Positions 12,037 through 25,005 are shown, numbered from the stretch's first letter. The stretch is 64,000 bases of DNA from Aspidiotus rigidus (GCA_035079385.1 JAVHKY010000053.1:5394001-5458000), one strand, 5' to 3'. Numbers and translations are program-made. The notes: a model not told the origin generated them from the letters alone.

Positions 12037-12540
12037 TTGTACTCAGTGTCGAGGTCTTCTCTTTAGATGGTGTTGGCCAATGTTGGCTCGGGTCGCCGAA
12101 GCGCTCGTTCAGATATTGCTTAGTTTCTTCTCTTGTAGCCTAATATACTATTGCATTTCACACTGAACCCATGTATAGTTTACAATAGGTGAGCTATTGA
12201 CGACTCCTTTTCTATATCCGAAAACGATGAATATATTTACGCAAATAGGTAAATACCTAATTTTTTTTTCCAGATTGACAGCGTGGGCAGTTCATCTAAC
12301 TTGCTCGTAGTAGGTGCCCTTTCTCATTTATTATTTTAAGGCCAATTTCCAAAGGTGGAAAGTATTCTAGCACCCTCCCTTGGCAATCGGCCTCGCAAGA
12401 TGAGAAAGTGAACCAAACAGAAGTTATTTCATATATAAAATATATCAAAATAAAAGATATGATCCAATCACAAGCTTCAAAACCCATTGAAGGTCTGAAG
12501 GAAAGAATATCTTTCTTAAGAAGGGAATGAGAAGAAAAGT

Positions 12541-12583
12541 ACAATACAGTTTTAGTAATGAATCATTACTAAAACTGTATTGT
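12541..12583. repeat. Near-perfect 43 nt palindrome
   Basis: Arms of 21 nt (ACAATACAGTTTTAGTAATG plus A, and its exact inverse) are separated by a single A. As RNA it would form a tight hairpin on either strand. The function is unknown; it lies in the spacer of the 3.6 kb element. Confidence 0.9.
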
Positions 12584-12924
12584 GACACAGTTTTTTTCAT
12601 CTTTTGCATCGTTTCTGTACTTCCATTTCTCAAAATTGTTCGCTATGTACTGTTTTTTTCTACTGTTTTGATAAATTTCACCATTTCGGTCATTTTCGGT
12701 TTTATGCCTGTTTTCGGTACTTGAAAAGGTTTTCGGTTTTTTTCGGTTAAATAAAAATTTTTTTATGGGTCCCTACCACTATGAAACGTACTCCTATTTC
12801 ATTTCTACTGATCTGCCCGTTAGCGAACTCATTCGACAAAAACCGAGGAATCCTAGCTCTAGTAATGATTATAAAATAATAAATGAACAAAATTTTTGCT
12901 TAAAATTTCATAAATTTCGAGGTG

Positions 12925-13188
12925 ACGCTGAACACAAATCCGTTGTCCGTTTTTTGCTAGCACGTCACAATTTTTAGTAATCACGATAAATATTCACGTA
13001 ATCATAACAAATATTCTCGTCTACTTGCCGCGCGCTGTCGCGGAACGTAACGAACGTTTTCGATAGCGACGCTGCTATCGTCAATGTGTTTCGCGACGAC
13101 GCGCGGCAAGTAAACGAGAACCTTGATCGTGATTACTAAAAATTGTGACGTGCTAGCAAAAAACGGACAACGGATTCGTGTTCAGCGT
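12925..13188. mobile_element. 264 bp foldback element, GC-rich centre
   Basis: The ends are ACGCTGAACAC and GTGTTCAGCGT. The arms match over ~120 bp (CCGTTGTCCGTTTTTTGC, then CACGTCACAATTTTTAGTAA, then CTTGCCGCGCG), with a centre CGATAGCGACGCTGCTATCG that itself pairs. The left arm has ~20 extra AT-rich bases around 13000. It is nested in the 3.6 kb element. Confidence 0.85.
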
Positions 13189-13852
13189 TGAAAAGTACAT
13201 AAGAATCACGTAATAGAAGCATTGTAACAGGATAGCTGTTCAGTAGTGTAATTAATGAACATAATGAAAACAATTCCGCCCATTTTTATGTCTTAAAGCC
13301 AATTGAGTAGTGGGAGCAATATTCTCTGTAGAAGGGCTGGGGGAGCAGCACAATGCAAAATAACTGCGGCACAGTGTAGCACAATTATAGCACAATCCAC
13401 CTACATAATTTCAACTCAAAATTTGATTTGGAGGGGTGCCCTAGAGTTCCTCTGCCCCCCAAACATTTTCTATTATATCTCAGAAACGGGTGCAGAACAA
13501 ATTGAATGACTTACGGCACAGTTGAGCACAACTCGAGCACAATATTTTGAGCCATATTTTGACTTTAAAACACATCTGGGGGGGCAAGGGGCTGGGGCTC
13601 GAGGAGCTGCACAATGAAAAATAACTACAGCACAATGTAGCACAATTGTCCTACATGATTTCAACTTAGAATTCGACTTGGGGGCGGCTGGTGGTCCTCT
13701 GCCCCCCCCCCCCAAACATTTTCTATTATATCTCAGAAACGAATGCAGCACAAATTGAATGATTTACGGCACAGTTGAGCACAACTCGAGCACAAACTTT
13801 TGAGCCATATTTTGACTTTGAAACTTGTCTGGGGGGGCAGGGGAACAGAGCT

Positions 13853-14062
13853 CTTTTTCAAAATCGATGAAGACCAATTTGAGAACATACGTTATAGGGA
13901 GGAAAGTAGTCAATTTCTGTAGCGCCCGTTTGCATGTCTCACTACTTTTAGCGGGGAGGAGAAAATACACTAAAGGAACGTGTACGTTCTTCCCCTTGCC
14001 GAATATAACGAAAATTAAGAACCTCGAGTCATTCCAAGTTGAAAGAGTAGTATATTATGTCT
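13853..14062 (-). pseudogene. MULE transposase relic, N-terminal part
   Basis: The minus strand reads a stretch with VPLVYFLLP, then AKSSETCKRAL and TYVLKLVFIDFEK, matching the start of MULE transposase domains, where the D of a DFEK-type motif is a conserved acidic residue. The frame is open to about 14060 and then lost. It continues in phase into 9895-10251 if the 3.6 kb element is ignored. Confidence 0.8.
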
Positions 14063-14526
14063 TTCTTTTGCAGGGGCTGAAGTTGAAATGTTCAATTCCA
14101 TTTCTGCGGCCGCAATCGGGATGTCATGTTTCGCCGCAATTTGGATGTAGCCGAAGCATCACCCCATGTTGAATCAAGTTGGGTAGGCCTATACCATACC
14201 AGCAAAAGAAAAGTAGAAAAAAATCAATTGGATTATACGGCATTAAATTCATTTTTATTCATACTTTCATCTATATTAAGAAAAAATCAAAACTTTGAAT
14301 CCAAAGCATTACCATTTTAATAAATTTACCAAAAAAGAAAAAGAAAATTGAGCAAAGATAAGAAAACACATACAAACATTATCTTTAGGCAAATCATAAT
14401 TTCAGTTAATGTAATTGAAGGAACATGAAAAATTACAACAAATAAATACCTAAAAAAAAAAAAAAGAAAAGATTTCAAAATAGAAAATTGAGAAATAAAT
14501 AGTAAGTTCATAATCAATCGATACAT
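14063..14526. other. 3' flank of the F-box gene
   Basis: AT-rich sequence with no coding signal. On the minus strand it would hold the 3' untranslated region of the F-box/LRR gene. I did not find a single clear AATAAA placed to decide the end. Confidence 0.5.
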
Positions 14527-17500
14527 TTAATCAAAGCACTTGATAGTGGAAAGCCATTCAAATCTCATCAATTCCTTGAGTGGTGTGAGGCAGTACGTGG
14601 CACAATCCATAATTCGCTTATCTGTAATATATTTCAAAGTTGGGCAGGCATCAAACACCCTTTTTACATCGCGAGTGAGGTCATGTCTTAGAGGAAATAG
14701 ATTACCACTCATAAGTGATAGAAACCGCTCTTTCTGTGTTATATTATTGGGTATCTGAGGAAGGAGACAAATTTGTATCAAAATTATATTATTATCATTA
14801 GGTATCATCATTGTAATTTGCAACTAAAAAGTAAGTTTTGACACGTTTCATAACTTTGCTCTGATCTCTACCGAATTACCGTACGACTCTGACCTTTCTA
14901 TATATACTAGCTTCATAATAGCGCTTATATGGACCTGTGTACATACAATATACTGAGCCAACCTTTTCTCCCACTTAATTCCTGGATTCTCAACTGATTT
15001 ACATCGACATGTTTCATGAGCCCTGGAAGCCAAGTAGCTTAACGTCCAGTATACTCGACAAACTCCGCTCGTTTGTCCCGGGAGCTAAGCAGCTTAACAT
15101 ATAGTAAACTGGACTTACACAAGACCAAGCGTGGAGGGGAACGAGTGGAGCGAGTAAAAAAGTAACCGGCAAAGACGAAAATACATTATGATAGACAAGA
15201 AATATGATCTTTATTTATTTGGCTTCGCCAGAAAGTTTCTAAAAACGAGTCTTTTTTAAATTTTTGCAACCAAAAACTTCTATCATAGCTTTAAGATGTT
15301 GTAAAATCATTTCACAGATTTGTGCATAGTGAAAAATCTTAGCGAGTCCCTGTAACGATGTAACCCACCGTCAGTTGATCAGCGAAAACCAAGGTTCACT
15401 CTTTTTTTTCTATAATCTCATAAGCCCACGTGTGTCTCACGGAACTAGTTGCATCGGAATGTTAATCTGAGAAGGGGGTAGGGATATCAACCCCACTTGT
15501 TTTTGATCAGATATTAAGATTACACGTACGTGGCAAATTTAAAGTACCTAAAGCATTAGAGTCAAAATACCCACTCAGAATTTAGATTCGTATGCATTAA
15601 GCAATTATTCTTGATCGTAAGTACATAAAAGAGAAATCTACAAAATAAGTTACTAATAAATACTTACAGCAATGCTCAAGTAGCGAAGATGTTTTGTCGA
15701 CTTGACAAACTCCTTAAGAACTTGAAATGAACTGACAACTAAACCCTCATTCACAGAGTTATACAAAGAAATATCTGTCAGATTTGGCATCTTTGAAGTG
15801 AGTTGCAACAGTACGCGAGAGGGTAACTGGAAAAGCAAAATCACAAGTACATGTACATACTTCTTAAGAGTGGCAATAAAATTCTAAATCACTTTTTCAG
15901 ACTAAGTATGTACACGAATTACAAATAAGATTAGCTACGGCATACACCATTTTTAAATCCTGAATGAAATTCATTCTTACTACACCCGAATGGTTCACAA
16001 AGAAGATTTTTACACGGAAATCAATAGAACAAGTGAACAAGAAAACAAATAGAAATTTGTGTACATGACTTATTCTTTGGCTAGCAGTAAAAATTCAATC
16101 GTCTGCCTAAATGTTCCGGGATTTTGTGAAGACAATTTTGAAATGGACGTAAATTTTGTGTTTTTCATGTATATGTCATGGTTAAAGTACGTAAGCGTGG
16201 CAATTACAACGCTGAAGCACGCGTACATATACGCCTAAGCGTTGCTGGCCATATATGTTTCCTTTAAAATGACGACTTTTTTCCTTTTTACCCTGGTTCG
16301 AGCCCCGCTCAAGATCCTCACTTTTTTGGGGAGGATGAATTTTTTTTTTATTCAGAATTATGTAGAAAATTAATACAATTTTTTTGATCAAAATTTTTTA
16401 TTTTTATCTTTAAATTACGATTTTGGAAGAACCTATAAATAGATCGATAGAATCAACATTAATTTGAGTTAGAACAAGGGAGAAACCATAAAAAAATTGA
16501 TGGAATAAATATGTTCCAATTAGACTGAGAAAGAAACCATGAAAAATTGACAGAGTCAAAATTTGAATTAGACCAAGGAAGAAACCATTATCAATTGATG
16601 GAATCAACATTTAAATTAGACTCAGGGAGAAACCATAAATAAATAAACAATTAGAAGCCATTGCAGACGTTGCAATGGTAGCGGGGAACCCGCAATTCCT
16701 TAACTCGACCTCTCTCTCAGGTGGTATGGAACTGAGTTGGTAATCTTGTCATATAATTCAAATCGAAATTATCATTCTACATTCCCTCCTACCATGTATA
16801 GCTCGAAAGTCACAATTCTTCCAAGTCCCCCTCCTATCATATATATCTCAAGACTTGAAATTCTTCCAAGTCCCCCTCCCATCATATATAGCTCGAGTCT
16901 CAAAATTTTTCCATGTTTTTGGTTGGACGGCGGGACGGTAGCTCGAAAGTCAAAATTCTTCCAAGTCCCCCCCCCCTATTATATATAGCTCAGGACTTGA
17001 AATTCTTCTAAGTCCCCCTTCTATCATATATAGCTCGGAAGTCACAATTCTTCCCAGTCCCCCTCCTATCATATTTAGTTCGAGGCTCGAAATTCTTCTA
17101 AGTCCCCCTCCTATCATATATAGCTCGAGTCTCAAAATTTTTCCAAGTTTTTGGTTGGACGGCGGGACGGTAGCTCGAAAGTCAAAATTCTTCCAAGTCC
17201 CCCCCCCCCCCTATTATATATAGCTCAAGACTTGAAATTCTTCTAAGTCCCCCTTCTATCCTATATAGCTCGGAAGTCACAATTCTTCCAAGTCCCCCTC
17301 CCATCATATATAGCTCGAGTCTCAAAATTTTCAAAGTTTTTGGTTGGACGGCGGGACGGTAGCTCGAAAGTCAAAATTCTTCCAAGTCCCCCCCCCCCCC
17401 CCTATTATATATAGCTCAGGACTTGAAATTCTTCTAAGTCCCCCTTCTATCATATATAGCTCGGAAGTCACAATTCTTCCAAGTCCCCGTCCTATCATAT

Positions 17501-20500
17501 TTAGTTCGAGGCTCGAAATTCTTCTAAGTCCCCCTCCTATCATATATAGCTCGAGTCTCAAAATTTTTAAAGTTTTTGGTTGGACGGCGGGACGGTAGCT
17601 CGAAAGTCAAAATTCTTCCAAGTCCCCCCCCCCCCCTATTATATATAGCTCAGGACTTGAAATTCTTCCAAGTCCCCCTTCTATCATATATAGCTCGGAA
17701 GTCACAATTCTTCCAAGTCCCCCTCCTATCATATATATCTCAAGACTTGAAATTCTTCCAAGTCCCCCTCCTATCATATATAGCTCGAGTCTCAAAATTT
17801 TTCCAAGTTTTAACAGGGAACCTGTTTTATGGGGGGCTATTTGAGAAATCTGCCGTGCGCCGTGCGCCGTCCGCCGTCCAGCGAAAAACTTAGAAAAATT
17901 TCGACTCTCGAGCTATATATGATAGGAGGGGGACTTAGAAAAAATTTCGACTCTCGAGCTATAGATGATAGGAGGGGGGGACTTAGAAAAAATTCGACTC
18001 TCGCGCCATATATGATAGGAGAAGGACTTAGAAAAATTTCGACTTTCGAGCTATATATGATAGGAGGGGGACTTAGAAAAATTTGGAGTTGGTCTAGGCC
18101 TTCTTTTTACTACCTTTCTCCAAATCTAGGCTTCCTTGAATTTTCAATACCAAATCTCATTCGAATCATAAAACAGGTTCCCTGCGTTCCTCGTTTAACT
18201 TCGTTAAGGAAGCCGTCATTTTTTGGTTGGACGGCGGGACGGTAGCTCGAAAGTCAAAATTCTTCCAAGTCCGCCCCCCCCCCTATTATATTTAGCTCAA
18301 GACTTGAAATTCTTCAAAGTCCCCCTTCTATCATATATAGCTTGGAAGTCACAATTCTTCCACGTCCCCCTCCCATCATATATAGCTCGAGTCTCTAAAT
18401 TTTTCCAAGTTTTTGGTTGGACGGCGGGACGGTAGCTCGAAAGTCAAAATTCTTCCAAGTCCCCCCCCCCCCCTATTATATATAGCTCAGGACTTGAAAT
18501 TCTTCTAAGTCCCCCTTCTATCATATATAGCTCGGAAGTCACAATTCTTCCAAGTCCCCGTCCTATCATATTTAGTTCGAGGCTCGAAATTCTTCTAAGT
18601 CCCCCTCCTATCATATATAGCTCGAGTCTCAAAATTTTTAAAGTTTTTGGTTGGACGGCGGGACGGTAGCTCGAAAGTCAAAATTCTTCCAAGTCCCCCC
18701 CCCCCCTATTATATATAGCTCAGGACTTGAAATTCTTCCAAGTCCCCCTTCTATCATATATAGCTCGGAAGTCACAATTCTTCCAAGTCCCCCTCCTATC
18801 ATATATATCTCAAGACTTGAAATTCTTCCAAGTCCCCCTCCTATCATATATAGCTCGAGTCTCAAAATTTTTCCAAGTTTTAACAGGGAACCTGTTTTAT
18901 GGGGGGCTATTTGAGAAATCTGCCGTGCGCCGTGCGCCGTCCGCCGTCCAGCGAAAAACTTAGAAAAATTTCGACTCTCGAGCTATATATGATAGGAGGG
19001 GGACTTAGAAAAAATTTCGACTCTCGAGCTATAGATGATAGGAGGGGGGGACTTAGAAAAAATTCGACTCTCGCGCCATATATGATAGGAGAAGGACTTA
19101 GAAAAATTTCGACTTTCGAGCTATATATGATAGAAGGGGGACTTGGAAAAATTTCGACTCTCGAGCTATAGATGATAGGAGGGGGGGACTTAGAAAAAAT
19201 TCGACTCTCGCGCCATATATGATAGGAGAAGGACTTAAAAAAATTTCGACTTTCGAGCTATATATGATAGGAGGGGGACTTAGAAAAATTTGGAGTTGGT
19301 CTAGGCCTTCTTTTTACTACCTTTCTCCAAATCTAGGCTTCCTTGAATTTTCAATACCAAATCTCATTCGAATCATAAAACAGGTTCCCTGCGTTCCTCG
19401 TTTAACTTCGTTAAGGAAGCCGTCATTTTTTGGTTGGACGGCGGGACGGTAGCTCGAAAGTCAAAATTCTTCCAAGTCCGCCCCCCCCCCCCTATTATAT
19501 TTAGCTCAAGACTTGAAATTCTTCAAAGTCCCCCTTCTATCATATATAGCTCGGAAGTCACAATTCTTCCAAGTCCCCCTCCTATCATATATAGCTCGAG
19601 TCTCAAAATTTTTCCAAGTTTTTCGCTGGACGGCGCACGGCGGACGGCGGACGCCAGATTTCTCAAATAGCCCCCCATAAAACAGGTTCCCTGTTAAAAT
19701 TTCGACTCTCGAGCTATATATGATAGAAGGGGGACTTAGAAAAATTTCGACTCTCGAGCTATATATGATAGGAGAGGGACTTAGAAAAAATTTCGACTCT
19801 CGAGCTATAGATGATAGAAGGGGGGACTTGGAAAAAATTCGACTCTCGCGCCATATGTGATAGGAGAGGACGAACGAAACGATCCTTTCCAGGACTAATA
19901 GTTGGTCTAGGCCTTCTTCTTACTACCTTTCTCCAAATCTAGGCTTCCTTGAATTTTCAATACCAAATCTCATTCGAATCATAAAACAGGTTCCCTGCGT
20001 TCCTCGTTTAACTTCGTTAAGGAAGCCGTAATTTTTTAACAGGGAACCTGTTTTATGGGGGGCTATTTGAGAAATCTGGCGTCCGCCGTGCACCGTCCGC
20101 CGTCCGTCGTCCAGCGAAAAACTTAGAAAAATTTCGACCCTCGAGCCATATATGATAGGAGAGGGACTTAGAAAAATTTCGACTCTCGAGCTATAGATGA
20201 TAGGAGGGGAACTTAGAAAAATTTCGACTCTCGAGCCATGTATGATAGAAGGGGGACTTAGAAAAATTTCGACTCTCGAGCTATATATGATAGAAGGGGG
20301 ACTTGGAAAAATTTCGACTGTCGAGCTATATATGATCTAGGGTTCCCTTGAATTTTCAATACCAAATCTCATTCGAATCATAAAACAGGTTCCCTGCGTT
20401 CCTCGTTTAACTTCGTTAAGGAAGCCGTCATTTTTTGGTTGGACGGCGGGACGGTAGCTCGAAAGTCAAAATTCTTCCAAGTCCGCCCCCCCCCCTATTA

Positions 20501-23500
20501 TATTTAGCTCAAGACTTGAAATTCTTCAAAGTCCCCCTTCTATCATATATAGCTCGGAAGTCACAATTCTTCCAAGTCCCCCTCCTATCATATATAGCTC
20601 GAGTCTCAAAATTTTTCCAAGTTTTTCGCTGGACGGCGCACGGCGGACGGCGGACGCCAGATTTCTCAAATAGCCCCCCATAAAACAGGTTCCCTGTTAA
20701 AATTTCGACTCTCGAGCTATATATGATAGAAGGGGGACTTAGAAAAATTTCGACTCTCGAGCTATATATGATAGGAGAGGGACTTAGAAAAAATTTCGAC
20801 TCTCGAGCTATAGATGATAGAAGGGGGGACTTGGAAAAAATTCGACTCTCGCGCCATATGTGATAGGAGAGGACGAACGAAACGATCCTTTCCAGGACTA
20901 ATAGTTGGTCTAGGCCTTCTTCTTACTACCTTTCTCCAAATCTAGGCTTCCTTGAATTTTCAATACCAAATCTCATTCGAATCATAAAACAGGTTCCCTG
21001 CGTTCCTCGTTTAACTTCGTTAAGGAAGCCGTAATTTTTTAACAGGGAACCTGTTTTATGGGGGGCTATTTGAGAAATCTGGCGTCCGCCGTGCACCGTC
21101 CGCCGTCCGTCGTCCAGCGAAAAACTTAGAAAAATTTCGACCCTCGAGCCATATATGATAGGAGAGGGACTTAGAAAAATTTCGACTCTCCAGCTATATA
21201 TGATAGGAGGGGGACTTAGAAAAAATTTCGACTCTCGAGCTATAGATGATAGGAGGGGAACTTAGAAAAATTTCGACTCTCGAGCCATGTATGATAGAAG
21301 GGGGACTTAGAAAAATTTCGACTCTCGAGCTATATATGATAGAAGGGGGACTTGGAAAAATTTCGACTGTCGAGCTATATATGATCTAGGGTTCCCTTGA
21401 ATTTTCAATACCAAATCTCATTCGAATCATAAAACAGGTTCCCTGCGTTCCTCGTTTAACTTCGTTAAGGAAGCCGTAATTTTTTCAACAGGGAACCTGT
21501 TTTATGGGGGGCTATTTGAGAAATCTGCCGTGCGCCGTCCGCCGTCCAGCGAAAAACTTAGAAAAATTTCGACTCTTGAGCTATATATGATAGAAGGGGG
21601 ACTTAGAAAAATTTCGACTCTCGAGCTAAGAGTGGAAATTTTAACAAGGAACCTGATTTATCCAACTATATTATATTACACTAATAGTTGGTCTAGGCCT
21701 TCTTTTTACTACCTTTCTCCAAATCTAGGCTTCCTTGAATTTTCAATACCAAATCTCACTCGAATCATAAAACAGGTTCCCTGCGTTCCTCGTTTAACTT
21801 CGTTAAGGAAGCCGTAATTTTTCTCTTTCCTTACGTAAGTGTCCTTTTTTATGCTATACTTACAGGATTTCGGGCACTGTAATCGAATTGGAAGCACCGT
21901 AAATTTGGGTGTTCTAACTCTTCTAAGATCTCTACAGCTTCATCGTCGGAAGTAGGCTTAAACATATTATCTACAGAAATCGAGAATGTTTCCAAACCTG
22001 TAAGAAATTACTGAATGAACAACACTTCTGCATGATAAAAAAAAAGAAGATTGTGACCACGTTATTTGAGAAAGAAAAATGAAAATAAATTTAGTATCGT
22101 CATATGACACTTTCAAGCAGGTAAAAATAAAAGAATAATTTTTAATAATGGCTTCCTGGTTATGAAACAATACTACGTATTTAACCAGACATTATGGAGA
22201 AATGAGTAGGTAGTTATCCGAAAAAGGTCCAACAGGAAGCCATAGTTTTTGGTTCCTTCGAAATTTCTCGTCATACTCAATAATTCTAATGATAAAATGT
22301 TGAATTGTAAATTTATATTAATAAATTATATCAATTTTTAGGGCTCTATTGAAAAGTTTCAAATACATACTTTGAAAAATACCAAACCTCAAAAAGAATC
22401 ACGAATTATATTTATACGATTAGAATATTGTCCTCGTAAGTACGTGGTTCTTGTTTTTGTATAATTTTTAAATACAATCTCTTACGTGAACGTCTTCTGC
22501 TTTTTCTAAACATTATATTTATATGTTGGACAGATATTGAGACTTTCTCCACCCGTTTCTGAGGTGTTTCAATGCATATCGGAGTAAAATTAAATTTACG
22601 CTAATAATTAATGAATCAACTCTAGGCGAAGTCACCGATAACTCGATGTTGGAAAAGTTTCCATACAACTTGCTTAAGCGTCATAGACGCGAAGCTAATA
22701 AAATAGAACACTGCATTTCATTTTCTCAACAAAGTTGGACACGAAAAGCGTACTCTATTTTTGTATTGTAAATTGTGTTTGTCCTAAATTCTTGACAAAC
22801 AGAGAGTTTAGGAAAATTTGGTGGTACTCGTACAGCTGATATGGTTAGCTAAAAAATTCAACTAATGTTTTCAAACGTTCAGATTTCACTACGCTTTTCC
22901 AACAAATTTCATAAGTCATCATAAGAAATTATGTGGCCGTATCTTATATGAAAAGTAATGAAACTCACGTCGAAGATTTGAGATAGAATAGCATTGTTGG
23001 CCGTCAACATCACGAGAACAGATCGATTTTGAGTCACTTACGAACACTGCAAGGGTTTTCAATTTGATCTACAAAGATTGTAAGAAATGCATAGGCTAGG
23101 TCAATAAAATATTTAAAAAATAGCCTCAAAGGTGAACAACAACACATACCATATGCTGGAAGATATGTTGCAGTACTTCATATGATCCGCATAAACTTAA
23201 GTACTCCAGATTATGGTTACATAGTTTAAGGAATTCAATCGTTAAATCATGTTCCATGAAATTCGGGAAATTCGTTAATTCAAGTTTATTTACCAAACTA
23301 AGGCGGCATAAATATGATAACGATTGAATATTTTTAAATTTTACACTGGGAATTAAAATACACTCAAGTTTTGGAAGTTTAGAACACAATTGTTGCATTT
23401 TTTCATCAGGTAGGTCAATAAACGGGTAAACCAAATGAAATTCTCGTAAATCAGCACATCCATGAAGAATATCAGAAATTATTACTTCTAGCTGTTTGCT

Positions 23501-24583
23501 TTCACAATCTAAATTTAATCGAATAGATTTCAACTCTGTTTGAATGCGCAAAAACCGTTCTAGATGAGAAACTGCAATATTCGTACATCCGAAACCAGTT
23601 GAATGAATTTCAAAATGGGTCAACCTAGAAGCCACACATTGAACAAATTAATTTACGAGCAAACACCATAGACCTAAACGATAAAGGAAATCAAACCTAA
23701 ATGGTGATAACACATTCAGAAAATCCATCCAGTAATCTTTTATAAATATTGCGACGGCTAAGTCAGTAAATATCTGCACCGTCTGCAAAGATCTATCCTC
23801 GTGATTACAACCATTAGTATCTATTGAAAAACGGCAAATCCGTTTGTCCTCTTTACTTCTTTCGAAGAAATAACCTAAACCTAGATGAATAACATTAGGA
23901 AATAGGGAGAAAATAGCTTCAAATATATGCCTGCAATTTTCTTCTCCACAGCCATCGGATGTACCCTCTTCAGTTTTATCACGCGCATCTTCTTTCCCGT
24001 CAGACGAATCTTCATTGTCCTCGGGTGTATCTTTAGTTTCTTTTGACTTATTCTTGATGTCTCCAGAACTATCTTTAGCACTCGTTTCATCCTCGGATGA
24101 ATTCATTTCATCCTCAAATACATCTGTGTATATCTCCAAAGAGTTTAAAGTCTTGATACTATTTCCCTCCAACGTAAGTTTCTGCAGGGCGGTTGTATTT
24201 TGAATAAAACCAAGCTTTTCTCCGCAGTATCGATTTATGCAGGATATACGTAAGCGTTGAAGATTGCTGCAAAACAACACTACTTTTTCTAAAATATCAT
24301 TCTGCAGATCACAATGGTAAAATTCCAACGAGTGAATTTTGCTTCCAATTCTGGTCCACAAGTCTAGCGATAACTTATGAACGCTGACACTTTGGAATGA
24401 AAGATCAAAACTTGTGTACTGACAGTTCTTGAGAACCCTTTCAATCACAGCAATATCTCTATCGCTACGTCCAAGTCGGAAAATTATTTTTTCATTGCAA
24501 CAGTTTGCATACCACAGCCTGCATACAAGTCTTACACTATTCCGGTCATCTAATGACAGATGCTTGAAAATACAGCCCAATAT
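14527..24583 (-). CDS. F-box / leucine-rich repeat protein (5' end not found)
   Basis: Six exons join in phase on the minus strand: 23697-24583, 23150-23624, 22969-23068, 21864-21997, 15668-15826 and 14527-14754, giving at least 660 residues. The first exon opens with an F-box (ILGCIFKHLSLDDRNSV, then VCRLW), the Skp1-binding motif of SCF ubiquitin ligases. Irregular leucine-rich repeats follow (for example LQRLRIS, LQKLTLEGN, LEYLSLCGS, LRYLSIA), the usual substrate-binding part. An acidic Ser/Asp/Glu-rich insert of ~60 residues lies at about 23945-24117. The start codon must be upstream of the acceptor at 24584; a recent LINE at 24788 may sit in the first intron or promoter. The 15827-21863 intron is packed with tandem repeats. 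The F-box assignment is firm; the substrate is unknown. Confidence 0.87.
16735..21830. repeat. Higher-order minisatellite array inside an intron
   Basis: Blocks of the ~45 bp minisatellite in both orientations alternate with fixed modules: TTGGTTGGACGGCGGGACGG, AACAGGGAACCTGTTTTATG, CCGTGCGCCGTCCGCCGTCC, and a unique ~140 bp segment from GTTGGTCTAGGCCTTC to CGTTAAGGAAGCCGT. Large units repeat almost unchanged: 17829 recurs at 18899 (1,070 bp), and landmarks at 19620, 19900 and 20040 recur about 1,003 bp later. Poly-C runs vary in length between copies. The many open frames reading SKFFQVP or YMIGGGL are shadows. Confidence 0.92.
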
Positions 24584-25005
24584 CTACACAATAAAAATCA
24601 TTTTTACATTAATTATAGAATTAAAAAGAATGATTTTATTATGAAACATCTCACAATTTAACAAAAACAAAGTTTTATCATTGAAAATGTTACAAAACTT
24701 TATTGACTTATTCTGCGGAGTTTCTGGCCCGATTTCTTAATTTTACCTTTTCACCTAATTCTTTAGCAAATTGTATTCAAGCGCAAGGGAGTTTGGTTAG
24801 ATAAGCCAGAGTGTCAGGATGTATGCACTGCGTTCAAATGTTGAAGTGAATGTGAATACCTAAGGTGCGAATTATTATTAAGATAAGCATATAATAGTGC
24901 GTAGCGTGTTTTTTCGTGCAGCAATCGTGATTGCTATAGTGCGATATTAGACTTACAACAGATAATCGGTAACTACACTTACAAGCACTGCAAAGAAGAA
25001 AGAAG

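Larger units (their letters stand above)
10252..13852. mobile_element. 3.6 kb non-autonomous Mutator-type inverted-repeat element
   Basis: The ends are AGCTCTGTTCCCCTGCCCCC and its inverse. CTTTTTCAA is duplicated directly outside them (10243-10251 and 13853-13861), a 9 bp target duplication as is usual for Mutator elements. Each arm is long and made of ~262 bp subrepeats. The interior carries other foldback elements and no transposase. It inserted into the MULE transposase-like relic: removing the element and one target copy restores reading phase between the two relic halves. It could have been mobilised by an intact MULE elsewhere in the genome. Confidence 0.85.

Noticed and set aside
15010..15130. 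5S rRNA-like GGGAGCTAAGCAGC
   Set aside because: No internal control region and no 120 bp 5S context; the similarity is a few bases.
16290..16320. tRNA or tRNA-derived SINE from a B-box-like GGTTCGAGCCC
   Set aside because: No matching stem for the T arm and no A box or cloverleaf upstream.
16950..19670. Many proline-rich or glycine-rich open frames (SKFFQVP, YMIGGGL types)
   Set aside because: They repeat with the minisatellite in several frames and on both strands, and have no independent coding signal.
22969..23068. Alternative frame VMLTANNAILSQIFD in an F-box gene exon
   Set aside because: It reads sensibly but does not fit the phase at either splice junction, while the chosen frame fits both.
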